Below, in pieces: positions 1 to 6,218 of a stretch of 12,455 nt of DNA. The notes below the pieces were generated by a model that saw only the letters and a program-made list of their open reading frames with translations, did no database searches and had not been told where the DNA came from. Location: positions 1 through 12,455 of the forward strand of contig QIKS01000309.1 of the NCBI GenBank assembly GCA_003233025.1, in the 5' to 3' direction. How positions within the stretch are numbered: position 1 is the stretch's first letter; each line of letters begins with the position of its first letter. This DNA comes from Hellea balneolensis. GTDB taxonomy: Bacteria; Pseudomonadota; Alphaproteobacteria; Caulobacterales; Maricaulaceae. The position numbers were made by a program, and so were the translations under genes.

Positions 1-1265
1 TGCCCTGTCAGGGTTTTAACCCGCCTGGCAACGCTGCGCTCAACCTGCTCGTTCCCGTCCGGATTATCCACGAGCCCGTCAAGAACCTCTGCCATTAACT
101 GCCCAATAAGCGTAAATTCTTCGCGGCCAAATCCGCGTGTTGTCCCGGCAGGGGAACCAATACGCAAGCCAGATGTGATGGTAAATTTCTCTTTATCAAA
201 CGGAATGCCGTTTTTGTTACAGGTAATATTGGCCCGCTCCAAAGCCTGCTCGGCGTTGACGCCCTTAACCCCTTTGGGCCGCAAATCGATTAAGGCCAAA
301 TGGGTGTCCGTACCGCCGCTAACCACGGCGTAACCAGCGGCCACAAGAGCCTCGGCCATGGCCTGACAATTGCCAATAACATTCTTGGCATAGTGTTTAA
401 ACTCCGGGTCAAGGGCTTCCCCAAAAGCAACGGCCTTGGCGGCGATCACATGCATAAGCGGGCCGCCTTGCAAGCCTGGAAATATGGCCGAGTTAATTTT
501 CTTGGCAATATCCGCCTCATTGGTCAGCACCATGCCGCCGCGCGGGCCGCGCAGGGTTTTGTGGGTGGTGGTGGTGACAATATGGGCGTGGGGCAAGGGG
601 CTGGGATGGCTACCACCTGCGACCAAGCCGGCGAAATGGGCCATATCTACATGCAGATACGCCCCGACTTTATCGGCAATAGCGCGAAATTTGGCAAAAT
701 CAATAATCCGCGAATAGGCGCTGCCGCCGGCAATGATAAGCTTTGGTTTGTGCTCAAGCGCCAAAGCTTCCACGGCCGCGTATTCGATCAAACAATTATC
801 CACACGCACCCCATAAGCCACCGCCTTAAACCATTTGCCAGACAGGTTGGGTTTTGCCCCATGGGTCAAATGCCCGCCAGACGCCAAATCCATGCCCAAT
901 ATGGTGTCGCCAGGTTTGAGCAGGGCCAGCATGACGCTTTGGTTGGCTTGCGAGCCGCTATGGGCCTGCACATTGGCAAAGCTGCAATCAAATAATGCGC
1001 AGGCGCGATCTATGGCCAATTGCTCGACCACATCCACATGCTCGCAGCCGCCGTAATAACGCCGCCTTGGATAGCCTTCAGCATATTTATTGGTCAACAC
1101 GGAACCTTGTGCTTCCAATACGGCGCGTGAGACGATGTTTTCAGACGCGATTAATTCTATCTGGTCTTGCTGCCGGGTCAGCTCGTCGTGGATTGAAGCA
1201 AATATCGAGGCATCTTTTTCTTGCAAGGAGCTGTCGAAAAAATCGGATATTGATGCTGGGGGCAT
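1..1265 (-). CDS. glyA: Serine hydroxymethyltransferase (3' end outside window)
   Basis: PLP-dependent cytosolic enzyme that interconverts serine and glycine with transfer of the one-carbon unit to tetrahydrofolate. Reading the minus strand from ATG 1265-1263 gives about 421 residues with no internal stop; the family is usually about 420-435, so only a few C-terminal residues are missing. Visible marks are the N-terminal [12 protein letters not shown] segment (about 35-46), NKYAEGYP (59-66), the SGSQAN loop (about 103-108), the cofactor-facing DMAH (207-210), and [14 protein letters not shown] (231-244), where K236 is the predicted Schiff-base lysine. The C-terminal part keeps the [15 protein letters not shown] segment. 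It lies 64 bp downstream of hppD on the same strand, so read-through is possible, but the two functions are not obviously linked. The Shine-Dalgarno match is weak (AAGAGA about 7 nt before the ATG). Confidence 0.97.
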   Translation of the reverse strand, partial: MPPASISDFFDSSLQEKDASIFASIHDELTRQQDQIELIASENIVSRAVLEAQGSVLTNKYAEGYPRRRYYGGCEHVDVVEQLAIDRACALFDCSFANVQAHSGSQANQSVMLALLKPGDTILGMDLASGGHLTHGAKPNLSGKWFKAVAYGVRVDNCLIEYAAVEALALEHKPKLIIAGGSAYSRIIDFAKFRAIADKVGAYLHVDMAHFAGLVAGGSHPSPLPHAHIVTTTTHKTLRGPRGGMVLTNEADIAKKINSAIFPGLQGGPLMHVIAAKAVAFGEALDPEFKHYAKNVIGNCQAMAEALVAAGYAVVSGGTDTHLALIDLRPKGVKGVNAEQALERANITCNKNGIPFDKEKFTITSGLRIGSPAGTTRGFGREEFTLIGQLMAEVLDGLVDNPDGNEQVERSVARRVKTLTG

Positions 1266-1282
1266 AAGGAATCTCTTATCAC

Positions 1283-1300
1283 AAAAACGCTATCGACAGC
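1283..1300 (-). terminator. Weak candidate intrinsic terminator between hppD and glyA
   Basis: On the minus strand a short imperfect hairpin (GCTG, loop TCGA, TAGC; one G-T pair) is followed by G and five T. The stem is only 4 bp, far weaker than a typical rho-independent terminator, so it may attenuate rather than stop transcription, or mean nothing. It is listed because it is the only stem plus T-run in the 64-bp gap. Confidence 0.22.
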
Positions 1301-1329
1301 AAACTAGCAGCCTTGCCCAGTACTGCAAT

Positions 1330-2409
1330 CTAATTGTTGGGATTATCGGCTAAAACACCCCGGCGGATCTGGTCTTGCTCCAGACTTTCAAACAAGGCTT
1401 GAAAATTACCCTCGCCAAAGCCTTCATTGCCTTTTCGCTGGATAAGCTCAAAGAAAATCGGCCCAATTTGGTTTTCAGTAAAGATTTGCAAGAGAATGCC
1501 CTGCCCGTCTGTCGGCGCTCCGTCGATCAAGATAGATCGTTTGCGCAATTGTTCAACCGGCTCACCGTGTCCGGGCAAGCGCTCGTCAATCATATCAAAA
1601 TATGTATCTCCGGTGGCCTGCAAGGCAACGCCGTTCTCTATAAATTGATCGACAGTTTCATAAATGTTTTTACTGCCAAGGGCGATATGCTGAATGCCTT
1701 CGCCGTTATAATCACGCAAAAACTCCTCGATCTGGCTTTTGTCGTCCTGGCTTTCATTGAGAGGAATACGGATTTTCCCACACGGGCTGGTCATTGCTTT
1801 TGAAATTAACCCGGTTAACTTGCCCTCAATATCAAAATACCGGATTTCACGAAAATTGAAATAATCCTCATAAAATTTTGCCCAATGGTCCATTTTCCCG
1901 CGAAAAACATTGTGGGTCAGATGATCAAGATAATCGAGACCTGTCGCATTTTTTGCCATTAACTCTTGCCAATTATCGACAAATTTAAAATCAACATCAT
2001 AAATCGTATTATCCCCGTAACGATCAACAAAATACAGGCGGCTGCCGCCAATACCCTCGATCGCAGGAATGTTAAGCTCCATCGGGTTATGTTCGGTCGG
2101 ACACGGGCTTGCCCCCAGTTTTATCGCCCGCTCATAAGCAAGGCCAACATCCCGAACCCGAAAGGCCATGGCACAAGCACTCGGCCCATGTTCACAGGCA
2201 AATTTATGGGCGAAGCTGTCAATTTCCGCATTAATGATGAAATTGATATCACCCTGTTTCATCAAGATAATTTTCTTGGAGCGGTGATTAGCCACTTTGG
2301 TAAAACCCATACGCTCAAACAAAGATATCAGGGTTTTTGGCTCCGTTGTTGCATATTCAACAAATTCAAAACCATCTGTTCCCATTGGATTTTCAAATAA
2401 ATCAGCCAT
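1330..2409 (-). CDS. hppD: 4-hydroxyphenylpyruvate dioxygenase
   Basis: Fe(II) dioxygenase converting 4-hydroxyphenylpyruvate to homogentisate, the second step of aerobic tyrosine catabolism, in the cytoplasm. The 359-residue length is normal for the bacterial enzyme. It shows two vicinal-oxygen-chelate halves. The three iron ligands are recognisable: H163 in DHLTHNV, H241 in QHIAL and E321 in FFELIQRKG. The C-terminal region GFGEGNFQALFESLE is the helix that closes the active site in this family. The related hydroxymandelate synthase shares the fold, but the overall sequence and C-terminus fit HPPD better. The start is supported by AAGGAAG (minus strand, 2415-2421) 5 nt before the ATG. The usual pathway partners, homogentisate dioxygenase and fumarylacetoacetase, are not in the window. 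I see no convincing -35/-10 pair upstream. Confidence 0.97.
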   Translation of the reverse strand: MADLFENPMGTDGFEFVEYATTEPKTLISLFERMGFTKVANHRSKKIILMKQGDINFIINAEIDSFAHKFACEHGPSACAMAFRVRDVGLAYERAIKLGASPCPTEHNPMELNIPAIEGIGGSRLYFVDRYGDNTIYDVDFKFVDNWQELMAKNATGLDYLDHLTHNVFRGKMDHWAKFYEDYFNFREIRYFDIEGKLTGLISKAMTSPCGKIRIPLNESQDDKSQIEEFLRDYNGEGIQHIALGSKNIYETVDQFIENGVALQATGDTYFDMIDERLPGHGEPVEQLRKRSILIDGAPTDGQGILLQIFTENQIGPIFFELIQRKGNEGFGEGNFQALFESLEQDQIRRGVLADNPNN

Positions 2410-2570
2410 TAAAACTTCCTTTTATCTGCCTATTTTGAGGCCATAATATCAGAATATGCAACACTAATCTATGTAAACACAACGCAAAAATAAACTGACA
2501 GATTCGCAAAAACTCGCCTCCCAAGCTATGCATTAAAACTTATTACACGCAGGCGATGAAACAAAAAAGC

Positions 2571-2630
2571 GTGAGAATAGCTGTTAAACAATTTTAGAGT
2601 TTATTCGCCCCCTATAAACAACTTTCTCAC
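2571..2630. repeat. Nested inverted repeats upstream of hppD
   Basis: Outer arms GTGAGAA (2571-2577) and TTCTCAC (2624-2630) enclose a second perfect inverted repeat, GTTTAT (2599-2604) and ATAAAC (2614-2619), around a 9-nt spacer TCGCCCCCT. The near-palindrome CTGTTAAACA (2581-2590) lies inside as well. The arms are exact but short and AT-rich. It could be a regulator binding region for hppD, a structured RNA, or chance; no T-run points to a terminator. Confidence 0.4.
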
Positions 2631-2703
2631 TGTAAAAATACGATTTTCCTCTACATTTCCATACCCTTACGCCATATTGGCTATGTTATGCGAAAGCATG
2701 ACA

Positions 2704-2745
2704 GGCGGATTGTGGTGTTGCCCCACATCAACCGAGCAATCCGCC
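2704..2745. repeat. Hairpin with 9-bp perfect arms, 3' of ccmE
   Basis: GGCGGATTG (2704-2712) is the exact reverse complement of CAATCCGCC (2737-2745), with a 24-nt intervening segment that can form a smaller alternative stem (TGTGG 2711-2715 with CCACA 2723-2727). It begins 28 bp beyond the ccmE stop, where a transcription terminator for ccmE would be expected. No T-run follows on either strand, so it is not a canonical intrinsic terminator. It may protect the 3' end of the mRNA or be a dispersed repeat unit; no second copy is visible in this window. Confidence 0.5.
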
Positions 2746-2772
2746 ACTTCCTCAAACTCTCTTCAAAGTTCT

Positions 2773-3201
2773 CTAGGATTGTGGCAATTTGGGCATGTAA
2801 TTTTCGTCATGTTTGGCTAGTACATTGCTGGCATTAAACACATTACCTGCCCCCAACTTCCCTGTCAGGACAACCCCTTGCCCCTCGCCAAACAAATCCG
2901 GCAACACACCCTCATAGACGACATGTAAAGCGGGGATAGTGGCGTCAGCGTCTTCAAAATCAATCACGGTAAATTTCGTGACAAGCCCGCCAGGCTTGTG
3001 CAAACTGCCGCTAACAACCAGCCCGCCAACCCGCACCGGGTTCTCGCCTTGGGCATAACCCGTCTGGACAAGAACGCTCGGATTGACAAACAATTGTTTG
3101 TTATCGCCCAAGGCTTTGAGCAGCAAGCTCGTGCCGGCTATCACCATTACGGCGCTAAGTGCAAAAACGCGCAAGCGTTTATTTCTATGCTTTGGTTTCA
3201 T
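2773..3201 (-). CDS. ccmE: Cytochrome c maturation haem chaperone CcmE
   Basis: Periplasmic membrane-anchored chaperone that receives haem from CcmC, binds it covalently through a histidine, and delivers it to the CcmF/CcmH ligase. The 142-residue product has a short basic N-terminus (KPKHRNKRLR), one membrane anchor at about residues 12-31, then the beta-barrel domain with VRVGGLVVSGSL (56-67). The haem-attachment motif LAKHDENY is at 128-135, with H131 as the covalent haem ligand and Y135 the usual axial partner. Only seven residues follow the tyrosine, a shorter tail than many homologues have. It is transcribed away from ccmA across a 44-bp gap, so it does not share the ccmABCD transcript. 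No good Shine-Dalgarno is seen before the ATG. Confidence 0.96.
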   Translation of the reverse strand: MKPKHRNKRLRVFALSAVMVIAGTSLLLKALGDNKQLFVNPSVLVQTGYAQGENPVRVGGLVVSGSLHKPGGLVTKFTVIDFEDADATIPALHVVYEGVLPDLFGEGQGVVLTGKLGAGNVFNASNVLAKHDENYMPKLPQS

Positions 3202-3245
3202 TTTGACTGTTTAACAGGCGAGCAAATCGGTGTAAACGTGAAACT
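3202..3245. promoter_or_regulatory. Divergent ccmE/ccmA intergenic region with palindrome
   Basis: Only 44 bp separate the two divergent start codons, so promoter elements for each direction probably extend into the opposite gene. It contains an 11-bp perfect dyad, CTGTT-T-AACAG (3207-3217), which could be an operator acting on both genes. A TTGACT sequence (3203-3208) points towards ccmA, but no acceptable -10 box follows at the right distance. Regulation is inferred from position only. Confidence 0.4.
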
Positions 3246-3878
3246 ATGACGCAGCAGCACCAAAATACCCGCACACTTTTTGTCGAGGATATTGCCATTG
3301 ACCGGGGCGACAAACCTGTCCTTGAACATGTGTCGTTTTCATTGGCACCTGGCGCCCTGCTTTGGGTGATCGGCGATAACGGTATTGGTAAAACCTCCCT
3401 GCTTAAATGCATTGCCGGCTTTATAAAGCCGCGCACAGGCCGGGTTTTATGGGGCGATGAAAACCTGCACGACACCCCCGCCGGCTCTATTGCCTATCAA
3501 GGCCATATTGACGCCAATAAACCCATGCTCAGCGTCGCCGAGAACCTCAAATTTTGGCACAAACTTTATGCCAGCACGGGCGATATCACCGACGCGATTG
3601 AACGGGTTGGCTTAAGCGAGCAAACCCGATTGGCGGCGGGGCGGCTCTCAGCGGGACAGTCGCGCCGCTTGTCACTGGCCCGACTTTATTTAAAGCGTGC
3701 GCCCCTATGGATATTGGACGAACCAACGGCGGCTATGGACGAGCGCGGGCGGGACATTATTAAAACCCTGATGACACACCATCTGGATAATCAAGGCAGT
3801 GTCATTCTTGCCTCTCATACAAAACCGATACGCATGGGCAAAAATACCCGCGTGCTGTCGTTAAACCAGGGACGATAA
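3246..3878 (+). CDS. ccmA: Haem exporter/CcmE-release ATPase CcmA
   Basis: ATP-binding subunit of the CcmAB(CD) ABC complex, on the cytoplasmic face of the membrane; ATP hydrolysis drives release of haem-loaded CcmE from CcmC. The 210-residue length is typical of CcmA. All nucleotide-binding motifs are present: Walker A GDNGIGKT (43-50, K49), Q-loop Q85, signature LSAGQ (134-138), Walker B LWILDEP (154-160, catalytic E159), D-loop, and H-loop H191 in ASHT. The ATG is the first in frame after ccmE, but the ribosome binding site is poor. Its stop overlaps the ccmB start by one base (TAATG). First gene of ccmABCD-mazG. Confidence 0.97.
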   Translation: MTQQHQNTRTLFVEDIAIDRGDKPVLEHVSFSLAPGALLWVIGDNGIGKTSLLKCIAGFIKPRTGRVLWGDENLHDTPAGSIAYQGHIDANKPMLSVAENLKFWHKLYASTGDITDAIERVGLSEQTRLAAGRLSAGQSRRLSLARLYLKRAPLWILDEPTAAMDERGRDIIKTLMTHHLDNQGSVILASHTKPIRMGKNTRVLSLNQGR

Positions 3879-4543
3879 TGCAAGCCTTTAACGCCATTAT
3901 TATCAGGGATATCCGCACCGCCCTGCGGGCGGGCGGGGCGTGGCTGCACGGCTTGGCGTTTTTTGTCGCCTTCCTGACATTGGCCGCCATTGCCCTTGGC
4001 GGCGAGCCTGGTGTGCTGCGACCCCTGGCGCCGGCGCTGATTTGGATGGCGGTGATTTTATCCTTGCTGTTGTCCTTTGACCAAGTGTTTGCAAGCGACG
4101 CCGATGACGGCAGTCTGGAGCAAATAAAACTTAGCCCCTGCCCTCTCTCCCTCTATGTGGCGGCCAAAGCTTGCGCTTGCTGGTTACTAACCGTTGGGCC
4201 GCTTTTGCTTGCTTTGCCCGTGGCAGCATTGCTGTATGATTTACCCCTTGACCGCAGTGCCGGATTGCTGTTTTCAGTGTTGCTGGCCAGCCCGGCTTTG
4301 ATTTGTTACGGCGTGTTTTCCGCCAGCTTGCTTACGAGTTTGGGGCGCAGCGGCTTGCTATTGGTTATTGTGTGCTTGCCTTTGGTGTTACCGGTATTGA
4401 TTTTTGCGCTGGCCAGCGTCATAAGTTATGAAAACCAAGGCTTGCTCGCACCGGAATTTTTAGCTCTTATCGGGCTTGATTTAATCGCGATAGCCCTGGC
4501 AATCCCAGCTGCCACCAGTGCGCTGAACACAGGGACGCAATAG
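3878..4543 (+). CDS. ccmB: Cytochrome c maturation membrane permease CcmB
   Basis: Integral membrane subunit of the CcmAB ABC complex. The 221-residue product is very hydrophobic, with about six predicted membrane segments (roughly 20-42, 50-68, 98-120, 128-152, 158-182, 193-212). The family hallmark is the conserved region after the second segment, FDQVFASDADDGSLEQIKL (about 67-85), followed by P-C-P-L. The ATG overlaps the ccmA TAA (TAATG), and AGGGA lies 7 nt upstream inside ccmA, so translation is likely coupled. It ends 6 bp before ccmC. Confidence 0.96.
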   Translation: MQAFNAIIIRDIRTALRAGGAWLHGLAFFVAFLTLAAIALGGEPGVLRPLAPALIWMAVILSLLLSFDQVFASDADDGSLEQIKLSPCPLSLYVAAKACACWLLTVGPLLLALPVAALLYDLPLDRSAGLLFSVLLASPALICYGVFSASLLTSLGRSGLLLVIVCLPLVLPVLIFALASVISYENQGLLAPEFLALIGLDLIAIALAIPAATSALNTGTQ

Positions 4544-4549
4544 AAACCG

Positions 4550-5296
4550 ATGATTTCCTATCTTGCCAATCCATTGAGATTTCAAAAATTTGCCGCCATT
4601 GCCACGCCGATTTTTGGCGGGCTTGCCCTTATGTGTATCGTGGCGGGGGTTTGGCAAGGTTTGTGGATATCGCCACAAGACGAAAGACACGGCGAAAGTG
4701 TACGCATTATGTATGTCCATGTCCCCGCCGCCGTCAGCGCCATGATGGCTTATGGGGCCATGGCTTTTGCCAGCATGGTCGCCTATATTTGGCGCCACCC
4801 TTTGGCAGATGAACTGGCCAAAGCGTGCGCACTCCCGGGCGCGATGTTTACGGCTCTGGCTTTGCTTAGCGGTAGTTTATGGGGGGTGACAAGTTGGGGG
4901 ACTTATTGGCAATGGGATGGACGGATGACATCTGTGCTGATTTTGCTGTTTTTATTTATCGGATATATGAGCATTTGGTCGCTGACCCCGGATAAAAAGA
5001 AAGCCGCACGGCTGGCCGGCGTGCTGGCCATGGTCGGCGCGATTAATCTGCCGATTATCAAATTTTCGGTAAATTGGTGGAATTCCTTACACCAAACCGA
5101 AACGATTTCCGCGCCGGGTGCGCCGGGGTTAGCGCCCGAAATGCTGCTGCCTTTTGGCTTGATGTATGTTGGATATATCGCATTTTTCAGCTGGCTGGTT
5201 CTGTGCAGAGTCCAAAACGAAATTGCCAGCGCCCAGCGCTTGCGACAAAGCCGCCCCGCCGCAAAACCGGCCCAGGCCAAGCTGGAGGATATATAA
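4550..5296 (+). CDS. ccmC: Haem-handling membrane protein CcmC
   Basis: Inner-membrane protein that presents haem in the periplasm and attaches it to CcmE. It is 248 residues long with about six membrane segments. The tryptophan-rich haem-handling motif is WGTYWQWDGRMTS (116-128). Two external histidines expected to ligate the haem iron are present: H57 in YVHVP and H181 in NSLHQ, matching H60 and H184 of the E. coli protein. A polar, Ala/Gln/Lys-rich C-terminal tail of about 28 residues follows the last membrane segment. Only 6 bp separate it from ccmB, and its TAA overlaps the ccmD ATG by one base. Confidence 0.97.
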   Translation: MISYLANPLRFQKFAAIATPIFGGLALMCIVAGVWQGLWISPQDERHGESVRIMYVHVPAAVSAMMAYGAMAFASMVAYIWRHPLADELAKACALPGAMFTALALLSGSLWGVTSWGTYWQWDGRMTSVLILLFLFIGYMSIWSLTPDKKKAARLAGVLAMVGAINLPIIKFSVNWWNSLHQTETISAPGAPGLAPEMLLPFGLMYVGYIAFFSWLVLCRVQNEIASAQRLRQSRPAAKPAQAKLEDI

Positions 5297-5436
5297 TGGA
5301 TTTCCTACCCGATTTTGGAAAATATGCCCCTTATATCTGGATCAGTTACGGGGCGACAATACTGGTTTTCCTCTGGCTTACCCTGCTCACATTACGCCAA
5401 AACAAAAAGCGGCGAGAGCATTATGAGCGCCGATAA
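5296..5436 (+). CDS. ccmD: Small membrane protein CcmD (46 aa)
   Basis: CcmD is a tiny single-span protein that stabilises the CcmC-CcmE and CcmAB interaction and is needed for holo-CcmE release. Starting at the ATG that overlaps the ccmC stop (TAATG), the frame encodes 46 residues: a short N-terminus with FGKYAPYIWISYG, one membrane helix (about 14-32), then a strongly basic tail (RQNKKRREHYERR). This shape is typical of CcmD, and position after ccmC is conserved. The ribosome binding site is strong: GGAGG at 5284-5288, 7 nt before the ATG. Its last 14 nt overlap the mazG start. Confidence 0.93.
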   Translation: MDFLPDFGKYAPYIWISYGATILVFLWLTLLTLRQNKKRREHYERR

Positions 5437-6211
5437 AACCTTCCGCGCCCTTGGCGACGAGCCTATGACGCGCCTCACCTCCTTGATGCGCCGCCTGCGC
5501 GACCCCGAGCAAGGCTGTCCTTGGGACTGCGCGCAAGATTTTACCACCATTGCCCCTTATACCATCGAAGAAGCCTATGAGGTGAGCGACGCCATTGAGC
5601 GAGGCGATATGGACGAGCTTAAAGAAGAATTGGGCGATCTTTTGCTGCAAGTGGTTTTTCATGGGCAAATGGCCGATGAACAAGGCGCATTTGATTTTGG
5701 CGACATTTGCGATGTCATTGTCAAGAAAATGATTGCCCGCCACCCCCATGTTTTCGGCGATGCCAAAACCGGGAATTGGGAAGATATAAAAGCTGCGGAA
5801 CGCAGTCAGAAAGCCGGGAAAAACACGTCCATATTAGACGGGATTGCTTTGGCATTACCGGCATTAATGCGCGCAGACAAATTACAAAAACGCGCCGCTC
5901 GTGTTGGGTTTGACTGGGCCGAACCTGAACAGGTTTTACAAAAAATCATCGAAGAAGCCGGCGAAATTGTTGAGGCTCAAAAACAAGCAAGCCCGCAAAA
6001 AATACAAGAGGAAGTCGGGGATCTGCTGTTCGCCGTCGCCAATCTCGCCCGCAAATTAGGCGTTGACCCTGAACAAGCTTTGCGCGGCACTAATGATAAA
6101 TTTATCAACAGGTTTTCCTATATTGAAGACAATGCCAACAAAGAGCTGAGCGATATGCCCCTGGACGAAATGGAAATATTGTGGAGAAAAGCAAAAGAAA
6201 AAGGGCTTTAA
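5423..6211 (+). CDS. mazG: Nucleoside triphosphate pyrophosphohydrolase MazG
   Basis: All-alpha NTP pyrophosphohydrolase that hydrolyses (d)NTPs to monophosphate and pyrophosphate, a cytoplasmic house-cleaning enzyme that in E. coli also affects ppGpp. The 262-residue product is full length with two MazG domains. The metal-binding pattern EExxE...ExxD appears twice: E49 E50 x2 E53 with E69 x2 D72, and E177 E178 x2 E181 with E197 x2 D200. The conserved N-terminal CPWDCAQDF (32-40) and the RHPHVFGD segment (106-113) are also present. The frame is open further upstream, but ATG 5423 is preferred: it follows GCGAGAG by a few bases and gives the usual N-terminus. It overlaps ccmD by 14 nt, implying coupled translation with the ccm operon. 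It converges with der, with 7 bp between stop codons. Confidence 0.96.
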   Translation: MSADKTFRALGDEPMTRLTSLMRRLRDPEQGCPWDCAQDFTTIAPYTIEEAYEVSDAIERGDMDELKEELGDLLLQVVFHGQMADEQGAFDFGDICDVIVKKMIARHPHVFGDAKTGNWEDIKAAERSQKAGKNTSILDGIALALPALMRADKLQKRAARVGFDWAEPEQVLQKIIEEAGEIVEAQKQASPQKIQEEVGDLLFAVANLARKLGVDPEQALRGTNDKFINRFSYIEDNANKELSDMPLDEMEILWRKAKEKGL

Positions 6212-6218
6212 TTTAGGG

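Larger units (their letters stand above)
2410..2772. other. Intergenic region hppD-ccmE, 363 bp, no credible gene
   Basis: This is the 5' region of hppD and the 3' flank of ccmE, both minus-strand genes. It is AT-rich compared with its neighbours. I find no tRNA-like arms and no ORF with both a ribosome binding site and coding character. It contains a nested inverted repeat (2571-2630), a small ATGC-GAAA-GCAT hairpin (about 2688-2699) and a 9-bp-arm hairpin (2704-2745). Part of it must hold the hppD promoter. A small RNA cannot be excluded, but nothing proves one. Confidence 0.6.

Noticed and set aside
300..1056. Plus-strand open frames across the glyA region (the longest 231 codons)
   Set aside because: The minus strand encodes an intact serine hydroxymethyltransferase over the same bases with all motifs; the plus-strand products resemble nothing known.
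1375..2400. Plus-strand frames of about 140 codons opposite hppD
   Set aside because: They are antisense to a complete HPPD with all three iron ligands, and have no ribosome binding sites or recognisable domains.
2430..2490. Possible hppD promoter, TTTACA with TATTCT on the minus strand
   Set aside because: The spacer is only about 15 bp and the boxes are poor matches; in AT-rich DNA such pairs are expected by chance.
2707..2784. Direct repeat GGATTGTGG (2707-2715 and 2776-2784) around the ccmE stop
   Set aside because: Nine bases, one copy overlapping coding sequence, and no associated mobile element or target-site pattern.
2699..2818. A 39-codon plus-strand frame starting in the ccmE 3' hairpin
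   Set aside because: No ribosome binding site, it runs antisense into ccmE, and the product is Ser/Thr-rich without features.
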